Part shown: in pieces, positions 1 to 5,057 of the stretch
Position numbering within the stretch: the stretch's first letter is position 1
How the letters are laid out: each line of letters opens with the position of its first letter
Assembly: GCA_024277485.1 (NCBI GenBank)
Contig: JAJRVA010000230.1
Span: 1 to 5,057 of the forward strand
Direction of reading: 5' to 3'
DNA from: Deltaproteobacteria bacterium
GTDB lineage: Bacteria; Desulfobacterota; Desulfobulbia; Desulfobulbales; Desulfobulbaceae
Length of the DNA stretch: 5,057 bases
The notes under the pieces: model-generated
Told to the model about the DNA's origin: nothing
What the model saw: only the letters and a program-made list of their open reading frames with translations
Databases searched by the model: none
Program-made: the position numbers and the translations under genes

Positions 1-27
1 GGTTTCTTTCATGACCGCAATTTTCAT
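1..27 (-). CDS. 5' end of a gene leaving the window; possibly NAD(P) transhydrogenase alpha / alanine dehydrogenase family
   Basis: Only nine codons are visible, reading MKIAVMKET on the minus strand from an ATG at 27-25. The start is well supported by an AAGGAG Shine-Dalgarno at 40-35, seven bases upstream. A start of the form MKIxVxKE is typical of the shared N-terminal domain of NAD(P)+ transhydrogenase subunit alpha and alanine dehydrogenase; the ET ending fits transhydrogenase somewhat better. This is a family-level guess from nine residues and other proteins begin similarly. The gene points away from the rest of the window, in the same direction as the dihydrouridine synthase gene, but the roughly 370-bp spacer between them suggests its own promoter. 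Confidence 0.4.
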
Positions 28-34
28 AGAGCCA

Positions 35-40
35 CTCCTT
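35..40 (-). promoter_or_regulatory. Ribosome binding site of the left-edge gene
   Basis: AAGGAG on the minus strand lies seven bases before the ATG at 27. It is the main evidence that a real gene begins at the window edge despite only nine visible codons. Confidence 0.7.
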
Positions 41-82
41 GTCTGTTACTCATATCTTATCCCCATGTTTTCGTGGAGGTTT

Positions 83-119
83 CCGGCTGTGACACGAAAA
101 TATTTTCATCTCAAGCCGG
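83..119. promoter_or_regulatory. 37-bp interrupted dyad, possible operator
   Basis: CCGGCT (83-88) is matched by AGCCGG (114-119), TGA (90-92) by TCA (111-113), and the centre is a perfect 12-bp palindrome GAAAATATTTTC (96-107). One bulged base (89) and a short mismatched segment (93-95 against 108-110) interrupt it. There is no T-tract on either side, so a terminator is unlikely. Its centre is about 74 bp upstream of the left-edge start codon, a place where an activator or repressor dimer could bind. A regulatory role is inference; the symmetry is directly visible. Confidence 0.4.
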
Positions 120-236
120 ATGCCCTGAAGAGTGCAGGGGACGTACGTATTTTCGAGAACATAAAAACTTGAGTCTCTTTACACGAAACCGGCAAAAAAT
201 CCTACCCTTAATCAATGTTTTTAGAAAAGATTCTTT

Positions 237-268
237 CCAGGCAGCTCATGCTCAAGCTGTTTGCCTGG
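237..268. other. Imperfect hairpin in the spacer downstream of dus
   Basis: CCAGGCA (237-243) pairs with TGCCTGG (262-268), and an inner GCT/AGC pairing can extend it across an asymmetric bulge. Flanking TTTCC (234-238) and GGAAA (272-276) offer an alternative outer pairing. There is no run of T on either strand just after the stem, so it is at best a weak or Rho-assisted end for the minus-strand dus transcript. Confidence 0.3.
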
Positions 269-278
269 GTTGGAAATA

Positions 279-300
279 CAACCTGTCATCGACAGAGTTG
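279..300. terminator. Compact hairpin, possible weak terminator for dus
   Basis: CAAC-CTGTC (279-287) pairs with GACAG-A-GTTG (291-300): nine base pairs, a three-base loop ATC and one bulged A at 296. Read on the minus strand it lies about 95-115 bases after the dus stop and is followed by TGTATTTCC, a poor T-tract. A terminator role is tentative, but it is the tightest stem downstream of dus. Confidence 0.3.
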
Positions 301-322
301 TCCACACACGATGGTACAGGTC

Positions 323-434
323 ACTTTACAACTTGACAACTTGATAACTTTACAAACTTGACAACTTTACAAACTTTACAAACTTTATAAACTTTATAAA
401 CTTGACAAACTTGACAAACTTGACACCTTGACAA
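323..434. repeat. Tandem 8-9-bp repeat tract, consensus ACTTKAYAA
   Basis: Thirteen consecutive units can be laid end to end on the plus strand: 8-mers such as ACTTGACA and 9-mers such as ACTTTACAA, ACTTTATAA and ACTTGACAA. Units vary mainly at position 5 (T or G) and position 7 (C or T). From 364 rightward nearly every unit is exactly 9 bp, so that part stays in reading frame with the overlapping dus gene; the left part mixes 8- and 9-bp units. The tract covers the last dozen or so codons of dus, its stop codon and about 70 bp of spacer. It holds six perfect TTGACA hexamers (333, 358, 402, 411, 420, 428). Such tracts arise by replication slippage; no function is evident. Confidence 0.9.
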
Positions 435-1335
435 CTATCTCATCAAGTGTTGCCGCACCAGTAATCCGTTTTCGCAGCAGACTTGCCCCGGGCAGGCCGG
501 ACAGATACCGGACCGCATGGTTTTTTATCCTGAAGAGGATCCTGTGTTCAGGCAGGTATTTTCCGGCCAGCTCAAGATGCCGCAGGAGTACAGGGAGCCT
601 GCCGGCAAGGGTCGACGGCCGGCCTGTTTTTTGAAACACCCATGGATTGCCAAGAGCGCCCCGGCCCACCATGACGGCGTCACAGCCTGTTTCCCCCATC
701 ATGTTCAAGCCGTCCTGGTGGGAAAGGATATCCCCGTTGCCGATGACCGGCACGGAAACGCTCTGCCTGACCCGGGTGATCACGCTCCAGTCCGCCTTGC
801 CGCTGAAACCCTGGGCCCATGTCCTGCCGTGGATGGTAACAGCCGCAGCCCCGGCCTCCTGTGCCATCACGGCAAAATCAGCGGCAACAATGGATTCGTC
901 GTTCCAGCCGCTGCGAAATTTTACTGTTACAGGCTGGCTGGTATTGCGCCGCACTGACCGGATTATTTCTTCCGCCAGGGTAAAGTTTTTCATCAGGGCC
1001 GCCCCTGAGCCTTTTCTGGTCACCTTTCTGACCGGGCATCCCATGTTGATATCTATGATATCGACAGGACGCGTGTCAAGTATGGCTGCCGCGGCACCCA
1101 TAACGTGCGGATCATGGCCGAAAATCTGGAAGGCGACAGGGCGCTCCTCCGGGACGGTTTGCAGCATTGCCAGGGTCTTTTTCTGACCGTACGCCAGGCC
1201 GTGGCAGCTTATCATCTCGGAAAAGCACAGGGCCGCGCCCTGTTCACGGCAGAGCAGGCGAAAGGCGATGTCCGTATACCCTGCCAGCGGAGCAAGGATA
1301 AAGGGGGTATCAAGTGTCAGCTGTCCAATCTTCAC
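394..1335 (-). CDS. dusB: tRNA-dihydrouridine synthase, DusB-like
   Basis: A flavin enzyme of the DUS family, which reduces specific uridines in the tRNA D-loop to dihydrouridine using FMN and NADPH in the cytoplasm. With a GTG start at 1335 the protein is 313 residues and begins MKIGQLTLDTPFILAPLAG, the usual DusB opening. The TIM-barrel part shows APLAGYTD (15-22), NMGCPVRKV with the catalytic Cys100, VTVKFR (Lys139), TIHGR (His169), GNGDI (199-203) and GRGALGNPW (224-232), which bind FMN and substrate. The C-terminal helical tRNA-binding part follows, with FRIKNHAVRYLSG and LLRKRI. The frame stays open up to an ATG at 1446, but that extension has no RBS, does not look like DUS and would cross the probable promoter, so I reject it. 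The last nine residues, SSLSSLSSL, come from the tandem repeat and are not part of the family fold. The gene is divergent from the transketolase gene. Family assignment is very secure; the DusB subtype is likely. Confidence 0.93.
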   Translation of the reverse strand: MKIGQLTLDTPFILAPLAGYTDIAFRLLCREQGAALCFSEMISCHGLAYGQKKTLAMLQTVPEERPVAFQIFGHDPHVMGAAAAILDTRPVDIIDINMGCPVRKVTRKGSGAALMKNFTLAEEIIRSVRRNTSQPVTVKFRSGWNDESIVAADFAVMAQEAGAAAVTIHGRTWAQGFSGKADWSVITRVRQSVSVPVIGNGDILSHQDGLNMMGETGCDAVMVGRGALGNPWVFQKTGRPSTLAGRLPVLLRHLELAGKYLPEHRILFRIKNHAVRYLSGLPGASLLRKRITGAATLDEIVVKVSSLSSLSSL

Positions 1336-1347
1336 ATCAAATACCTG

Positions 1348-1355
1348 CTCCTCCC
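1348..1355 (-). promoter_or_regulatory. Ribosome binding site supporting the dus GTG start
   Basis: GGGAGGAG on the minus strand lies 12 bases before the GTG at 1335. The spacing is a little long, but it is the only good Shine-Dalgarno in this stretch, and the start it supports gives the expected DUS N-terminus. Confidence 0.55.
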
Positions 1356-1372
1356 GGGGGCAGATTTTCCTG

Positions 1373-1400
1373 TTGTTATTCTGTCTCTTTGTATTATAAC
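1373..1400 (+). promoter_or_regulatory. Probable sigma-70-type promoter of the transketolase gene
   Basis: TTGTTA (1373-1378) and TATAAC (1395-1400) are separated by 16 bp, each one or two bases from consensus. The predicted start of transcription would fall near 1407, leaving a leader of about 80 bases before the ATG at 1486. The -10 box shares bases with the dus -10 box on the other strand, so the two divergent promoters physically overlap. Confidence 0.4.
1393..1398 (-). promoter_or_regulatory. Probable -10 box of the dus promoter
   Basis: The minus strand reads a perfect TATAAT here, about 58 bases before the GTG start codon. No good -35 hexamer lies 16-18 bp upstream (best match around GTGTAC), so promoter strength may depend on an activator or on the A-rich upstream DNA. 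The location agrees with translation starting at 1335 and not upstream. Confidence 0.45.
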
Positions 1401-1475
1401 GATTTTCACCTTTTGTACACTTTTGAATGGCGACATTCACCCTCATCGTGAGGACAATGATAATCCGAAATCAAC

Positions 1476-1479
1476 GGAG
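1476..1479 (+). promoter_or_regulatory. Ribosome binding site that fixes the transketolase start
   Basis: GGAG lies six bases before the ATG at 1486. The frame is open upstream to 1105, but that part is antisense to dus and unlike transketolase. The next internal ATG (1504) has no Shine-Dalgarno. This site therefore selects 1486. Confidence 0.65.
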
Positions 1480-1485
1480 CACGTT

Positions 1486-3423
1486 ATGAGCCTGCAACTT
1501 GACATGGCAAAACCACAGCTGACCGAAGATGAACTGACAACGCTTCAGCAGATGCGCAAGCGGTGTGCCCGCCGTATTCTTTTGTCAACCACCCTGTCCG
1601 CGTCCGGGCATCCTGGCGGTTCACTGTCAGCCCTGGACATGCTGCTGGTAACCTACGGCATGATACGGCATGATCCCTCCAACCCGCGCTTTTCCGGCAG
1701 GGACAGGGTTGTCGTCAGTATCGGTCATATCTCGCCGGGCGTCTACAGCACCCTGGCCGAGTACGGTTATTTCACGGAAGATGATTTCCTGAGCGGTTTT
1801 CGGAGAACCGGATCAGGTTTTCCGGGTCACGTGGAGTTTATCGCCCCTGGTGTTGAGTGGGATACCGGCAACCTGGGCCAGGGTTTGACGGCTGCCGTGG
1901 GCATGGCCCTGTCGTTCAAGTTGAAAAAGATGGATAACCGGGTTATCTGCCTGATGGGTGACGGAGAGCATCAGAAGGGGCAGATCGTGGAGGCTATCCG
2001 TTTTGCGCATAAATACAGGCTCGACAATCTGACTGTCCTGGTGGACAGGAATCATCTCCAGATCTGCGGCAGTACGGAGGAAATCATGCCGCAGTCCATC
2101 CGCGCCCTCTACAGCGCCCATGACTGGAACGTCAAGTATCTCGAGGATGGCCATGACTGTAACGCGATTTTCAGCGCCCTGTCTGAGTCGTACCGGAACA
2201 CCAGCGGGGTGCCCACGGTTATCGTGGCCAGGACAGTCATGGGGAAAGGCATTTCCTTCATGGAAAACCTGGCCAAGTACCATGGATCACCTCTGAGCCA
2301 GGATCAACTTGCTGAGGCACTTGCCGAACTGGGAGTTGAAAATGACCTGGCCCTGTGGCAGAAAAAACGTGAGGAGCCGGTCAGGACGAATACCATCATG
2401 GAGCCGCCGACGGAGTATCCTTCGGTCGTGCCGGGCGAGCCCATACTCTACGATACCGACACTCTGACAGACAATCGGTCAGGGTATGGCAATGCCCTGC
2501 TTGGTCTTGCCCAGGCAAATAATCATTCCGGCAGCGCACCACTGATTGTCGGGGTGTCCTGCGACCTGGAAGGATCGGTGAAGATGGGGGGGTTCCACAA
2601 ACACAGTCCCCACGGATATTTTGAGGCCGGCATCCAGGAGCATCACGCTGCTGGACTGGCAGGGGCACTGAGCCGGGAGGGGCTGGTAACATTTTTTTCC
2701 ACCTTTGGCGTGTTTGCCGTTTCCGAGGTGTACAATCAGAATCGTCTGTCTGATTTCAACCATACCAATATGAAAATAGTTGCCACCCATGTCGGCCTGG
2801 ACGTGGGGGAAGACGGGCCCACGCACCAGTGTATAGATTACTTAGGGTTGATGAAAAATTATTTCCGATTCTCTGTTTTCATGCCGGCTGATCCGAACCA
2901 GACCGACCGGATAATCAGGTATGTTGCCACGCAGCCCGGTAATTTTTTCGTGGGGATGGGGCGTTCCAAAACTCCGGTGATAACAGATGAAAACGGCAGC
3001 GTCTTTTACGGGACTGATTATGTTTTCACCCCCGGCAGGGCGGACTGGCTGCGCCGGGGAAGCGATGTTACCCTGGTGTCCTATGGCGCCCTGACGCCGG
3101 CGGTGATTGAGGCCTGGAGAATCCTGCAGGAACACGGTGTGTCTGCCGGGGTGCTCAATATGGCAAGCCTGATTCCCCTTGATGTTGACAGCCTGGTGGA
3201 AGCCGCTGCAGTCGGTCCGATCCTGACGGTGGAAGATCATCACGTGGAAAGCGGATTAGGCGCTGCCACTGCGGTAGCCCTTATGGATAGAGGGGTGAGT
3301 GCTGTTTTGAAAAGACTCGGTGTGAGTCATTACGGCAGCTCAGGCAAGCCGGCTGAACTGTACGCCGCCCAGGGGCTTGATGCACTGTCGATTGCCCAGG
3401 CTGCGCGGGATATGCTGGGGTGA
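1486..3423 (+). CDS. tkt: Transketolase, full-length single chain
   Basis: A thiamine-diphosphate enzyme that moves two-carbon ketol units between sugar phosphates in the non-oxidative pentose phosphate pathway. The 645-residue length is normal for one-chain transketolases. The N-terminal ThDP domain has GHPGG (His42), IGHISPG (His81), TGNLGQGL (127-134), the ThDP/Mg motif from GDGEHQKG (158) to VDRN (Asn189), and HGSPLS (His266). A linker follows at about 290-330. The pyrimidine-binding domain has SCDLEGS (Asp360), the catalytic-type Glu385 in GIQEHHAAG, FFSTFGVF (403-410) and GEDGPTHQ (His447). The C-terminal domain holds VSYGALTP and TVEDHHVESGLG (581-592). The wording of the motifs, especially VDRNHLQI and the C-terminal VEDHHVESGLG, recalls the two-subunit transketolases of archaea and Firmicutes more than E. 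coli TktA, as though that type were joined in one chain; this is an impression without alignment. All key residues I can place are present, so it should be active. It stands alone, divergent from dus and convergent with lptE. Confidence 0.92.
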   Translation: MSLQLDMAKPQLTEDELTTLQQMRKRCARRILLSTTLSASGHPGGSLSALDMLLVTYGMIRHDPSNPRFSGRDRVVVSIGHISPGVYSTLAEYGYFTEDDFLSGFRRTGSGFPGHVEFIAPGVEWDTGNLGQGLTAAVGMALSFKLKKMDNRVICLMGDGEHQKGQIVEAIRFAHKYRLDNLTVLVDRNHLQICGSTEEIMPQSIRALYSAHDWNVKYLEDGHDCNAIFSALSESYRNTSGVPTVIVARTVMGKGISFMENLAKYHGSPLSQDQLAEALAELGVENDLALWQKKREEPVRTNTIMEPPTEYPSVVPGEPILYDTDTLTDNRSGYGNALLGLAQANNHSGSAPLIVGVSCDLEGSVKMGGFHKHSPHGYFEAGIQEHHAAGLAGALSREGLVTFFSTFGVFAVSEVYNQNRLSDFNHTNMKIVATHVGLDVGEDGPTHQCIDYLGLMKNYFRFSVFMPADPNQTDRIIRYVATQPGNFFVGMGRSKTPVITDENGSVFYGTDYVFTPGRADWLRRGSDVTLVSYGALTPAVIEAWRILQEHGVSAGVLNMASLIPLDVDSLVEAAAVGPILTVEDHHVESGLGAATAVALMDRGVSAVLKRLGVSHYGSSGKPAELYAAQGLDALSIAQAARDMLG

Positions 3424-3426
3424 GGA

Positions 3427-3456
3427 GGTAGAAGGTGGAAGGTAGAAGGTAAAAGG
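3427..3456. repeat. Heptamer tandem repeat after the transketolase stop
   Basis: Four heptamers stand in a row: GGTAGAA, GGTGGAA, GGTAGAA and GGTAAAA, followed by a further GG. The tract begins three bases after the TGA stop at 3421-3423. Short heptamer repeats of this composition are common as slippage-prone intergenic tracts in several bacterial groups. On the minus strand it is a pyrimidine-rich stretch following the hairpin at 3453-3486. No coding role is seen. Confidence 0.8.
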
Positions 3457-3486
3457 CTGCCGGGAAATACTTCGCCTGACAGCCTT
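3448..3486 (-). terminator. Hairpin plus short T-run, candidate terminator for leuS-lptE
   Basis: AAGGCTG (3453-3459) pairs with CAGCCTT (3480-3486); across one C·A mismatch the stem continues as CGGG (3461-3464) with CCTG (3475-3478), with a ten-base loop. On the minus strand the stem runs straight into TTTTACCTTCTACC, a moderately T-rich tail, as expected for an intrinsic terminator of the leftward transcript. It lies about 155 bases past the lptE stop. On the plus strand the tail is GGGTCTTG, much weaker, though the stem could still slow the transketolase transcript. Confidence 0.45.
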
Positions 3487-3528
3487 GGGTCTTGTGCAGC
3501 AACTGTCCAGGCACCGGATAACGGTCAA

Positions 3529-3564
3529 CCCGGCTGGTTGATATATTTTGTTATCAAGACCGGG
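3529..3564. other. Second imperfect hairpin in the convergent spacer
   Basis: CCCGG (3529-3533) pairs with CCGGG (3560-3564), and TTGATA (3538-3543) with TATCAA (3552-3557), joined by an internal loop of four bases against two and closed by TATTTTGT. Neither strand has a T-run after the stem. It lies between two genes that converge, so a role in transcript ends or 3' protection is possible but unproven. Confidence 0.35.
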
Positions 3565-3639
3565 ATGTTGTACACTCGGACACCGCGTGGCAAGCCACAC
3601 TGTTACACTCAAACAGCCGGGCCTTTTGGGTCAGGATCT

Positions 3640-4188
3640 TTATTTCTTCTCCTTGGGATTCATATTCGCGCGGCGGATTTTGTCCAGTGTACCCAGGTAA
3701 ATTCGTTCGGATATGTCTGTCAGGATCCGCTCCAGGGCCTCACGTTCATTTCCGGCCGTTAATGAGGAACCGCCTTCCGTAGAGTAAGCTTCCGTCCATG
3801 TCTCCAGGGGAACTTCCCAGAGAATTTCATCTGATTTAATGTCCTTTAGGACATATCGCACCTCCAGCACTACCTTGGATCTTGTCGATCTGGCATCAGC
3901 CCCCCAGGACACACTGTTCAGGTCAAGACTGATTACTTCTCCGGCCAGGATCAGATCTGCCTGCTCCCGGTTTTTGGTCAGGATAATGGCAGTGCTCTTC
4001 TGGAACCATCTGGAAAGCGACTGGTATATCTTGGCATCAAACCCAAGCTGACTGGTCCTGTTTTTCCAGGTGGGTATGTAGATGCTTTTCTGGGGCCCGT
4101 CATAGACATATGGGAAATAGTATCCGCAGCCGCCGGTAAAAACGGCCAGGGAAATGAAGAGTACCAGCACGGTTCTGGTTAGTCTCAC
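3640..4188 (-). CDS. lptE: LPS-assembly lipoprotein LptE
   Basis: The outer-membrane lipoprotein that plugs the LptD barrel and helps insert lipopolysaccharide into the outer leaflet. The 182-residue protein starts at a GTG (4188), supported by AAGGAG at 4195-4200 six bases upstream. Residues 1-20 form a lipoprotein signal peptide: positive MRLTR, a hydrophobic core, then FTGGC with the acylated Cys21. Thr at -3 and Phe at -4 make the lipobox slightly atypical. Gly at +2 predicts outer-membrane sorting. The mature protein opens with CGYYF, the usual LptE signature, followed by IYIPTWKNRTSQLGFDAKIYQSL and QADLILAGEVISL, matching the two-helix, mixed-sheet LptE pattern. It lies 37 bp after leuS, the same order as leuS-lptE in enterobacteria, which strongly supports the call because LptE sequences are poorly conserved. 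Cotranscription with leuS is likely. Confidence 0.85.
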   Translation of the reverse strand: MRLTRTVLVLFISLAVFTGGCGYYFPYVYDGPQKSIYIPTWKNRTSQLGFDAKIYQSLSRWFQKSTAIILTKNREQADLILAGEVISLDLNSVSWGADARSTRSKVVLEVRYVLKDIKSDEILWEVPLETWTEAYSTEGGSSLTAGNEREALERILTDISERIYLGTLDKIRRANMNPKEKK

Positions 4189-4225
4189 CGCAAGCTCCTT
4201 GATTATGTGTTAGCCTGGAAAGGGT

Positions 4226-5057
4226 TTAAATGACAATATTAACAAGTTTGTTTTTTACCACAATGATTTTTTTGGGATCCTGACCGCCGGTAAATTTCAC
4301 GACTCTTGCATCTGCAAGGGCCTGTCTCTGGAGAGAGGTTTCTTCAATATCAGCAGGGACTTCAAGGCGTGCGCGAACTTTGCCGTTTACCTGGACAATA
4401 ACAGTTATTTCATCTTCCTTTGCCGCTGCCGGATCATGCTCCGGCCAGCCGGCATGGTCCAGGGTATTTTCACTGCCTGAGGCCTCCCAGAGTTCTTCAC
4501 AGAAGTGAGGGACCATTGGAAAAAGCAGGAGCAGAGCATTTCTCAGGCACTGGTGCATGATGCCCGGGTGAATGGTTTTTTTTTCATCACCATGCAGCGT
4601 CGTGGCCAGGTTGATAAGCTCCATCACCGCGCTGATGGCCGTGTTGAAGTGAAAATTATTTTCAATGTTGTCTGTTACCCGCTTGATGGTCTGGTGTGTT
4701 TTCCGGTGCAGAAGCCGGTCAGCGTCAGTGAGGCTGTCAGGAGGCGGGACGGTTTCAGTTGAAAAACAGTCCAGGTTGCCCGTAACCAGCCGGTAAACCT
4801 TGTTCAGGAATCGTGATGCACCGTCAACCCCCTGGGAGTTCCACTCAAGATCTCTCTGTGGTGGGGCGGCAAACAGGGAAAAAAGGCGGACAGTGTCAGC
4901 ACCGTACTTTTCTATCAGGTCGCTGGGGTCAACCACGTTGCCCTTGGACTTGGACATCTTGGCGCCGTCCTTGATAACCATGCCCTGGGTCAGGAGATTG
5001 CGAAAAGGTTCGTCAATATCAAGGTAACCCAGATCACGCAGAACCCTGGTGAAAAAA
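4226..5057 (-). CDS. leuS: Leucyl-tRNA synthetase, C-terminal part (5' end beyond window)
   Basis: A class I aminoacyl-tRNA synthetase that charges tRNA-Leu in the cytoplasm. Only the last 276 residues are present; the frame is open from the right edge (first full codon at 5056) and starts FFTRVLRDLGYLDIDEPFRN, so the Met at 4981 is internal and not a start. The class I KMSKS loop appears intact (GAKMSKSKGNVVDPSDL, visible residues 31-47) and is followed by the strongly conserved YGADTVRLFSLFAAPPQRDLEW. The helical anticodon-binding domain follows (roughly 75-200) and then the small C-terminal domain (about 210-276: VIVQVNGKVRARLEVP to VKNKLVNIVI), which contacts the tRNA elbow. The missing part should hold the HIGH motif, the CP1 editing domain and the first two thirds of the usual 800-870 residues. 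It ends with TAA at 4226, just before lptE. Confidence 0.97.
   Translation of the reverse strand, partial: FFTRVLRDLGYLDIDEPFRNLLTQGMVIKDGAKMSKSKGNVVDPSDLIEKYGADTVRLFSLFAAPPQRDLEWNSQGVDGASRFLNKVYRLVTGNLDCFSTETVPPPDSLTDADRLLHRKTHQTIKRVTDNIENNFHFNTAISAVMELINLATTLHGDEKKTIHPGIMHQCLRNALLLLFPMVPHFCEELWEASGSENTLDHAGWPEHDPAAAKEDEITVIVQVNGKVRARLEVPADIEETSLQRQALADARVVKFTGGQDPKKIIVVKNKLVNIVI

Larger units (their letters stand above)
28..322. other. Intergenic region with no convincing gene
   Basis: This stretch separates the left-edge gene from the repeat tract after the dihydrouridine synthase gene. An 87-codon open frame on the plus strand from a GTG at 73 exists, but it has no Shine-Dalgarno, shows no recognisable domain, crosses the dyad and two hairpins, and ends inside the tandem repeat, so I do not call it a gene. 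The region holds the left-edge gene's RBS, a 37-bp dyad, a small CCCTG/CAGGG stem (123-139), and hairpins at 237-268 and 279-300. It presumably contains the left-edge promoter; I see no strong minus-strand -35/-10 pair (TAAGAT around 52-57 is a weak -10 candidate). Confidence 0.5.

Noticed and set aside
123..139. Riboswitch in the spacer left of dus
   Set aside because: Only a simple CCCTG/CAGGG stem is visible and no known riboswitch core could be matched.
73..336. 87-codon plus-strand open frame starting at GTG 73
   Set aside because: No ribosome binding site, no recognisable domain, passes through the dyad and both hairpins and ends in the tandem repeat.
323..434. CRISPR array
   Set aside because: Units are 8-9 bp and directly abutting with no unique spacers, so this is a simple tandem repeat.
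428..1186. Several plus-strand open frames opposite dus
   Set aside because: They are antisense shadows of a clearly conserved enzyme gene, with low-complexity or unrecognisable translations.
1105..1485. 127-codon N-terminal extension of the transketolase frame
   Set aside because: It is antisense to dus, unlike any transketolase N-terminus, and a proper RBS precedes the ATG at 1486.
1813..3243. Minus-strand open frames of 98-156 codons opposite the transketolase
   Set aside because: Shadows of a conserved coding sequence with no RBS or recognisable product.
3281..3762. Small open frames across the convergent spacer, both strands
   Set aside because: They run through the heptamer repeat and hairpins or overlap the ends of tkt and lptE; translations look non-biological.

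Overview
The window looks like an ordinary chromosomal segment of a Gram-negative, probably Desulfobacterota-like (former deltaproteobacterial) bacterium. The phylum is inferred from three things: a leuS-lptE pair, which implies an LPS-bearing outer membrane; moderate GC with conventional AAGGAG-type ribosome binding sites; and spacers carrying short 9-bp and 7-bp tandem repeats. No marker gene in the window fixes the taxon.

Layout, left to right. (1) Bases 1-27 hold only the first nine codons of a minus-strand gene that continues out of the window; its start MKIAVMKET resembles NAD(P) transhydrogenase alpha or alanine dehydrogenase. (2) Bases 28-393 contain no convincing gene. They hold a 37-bp dyad, two hairpins and an A/T-rich 8-9-bp tandem repeat tract. 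The tract runs into the 3' end of the next gene, where it encodes an SSLSSLSSL tail and supplies the stop codon. (3) A minus-strand DusB-type tRNA-dihydrouridine synthase occupies 394-1335. (4) A short divergent promoter region (1336-1485) separates it from (5) a plus-strand, full-length transketolase at 1486-3423. (6) The convergent spacer 3424-3639 opens with a heptamer repeat directly after the transketolase stop and contains two imperfect hairpins, one a plausible terminator for the minus-strand operon. (7) lptE (GTG start) lies at 3640-4188, and (8) the C-terminal third of leucyl-tRNA synthetase at 4226-5057 is cut by the right edge. leuS and lptE are 37 bp apart and probably cotranscribed.

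Functionally these are housekeeping genes: tRNA charging (LeuS), tRNA modification (Dus), central carbon metabolism (transketolase) and LPS export (LptE). I see no mobile element, CRISPR array, toxin-antitoxin pair, defence system or other undescribed system. The most interesting points are small: the repeat tract that forms the end of the Dus protein, the large dyad upstream of the left-edge gene, and the overlapping divergent promoters.
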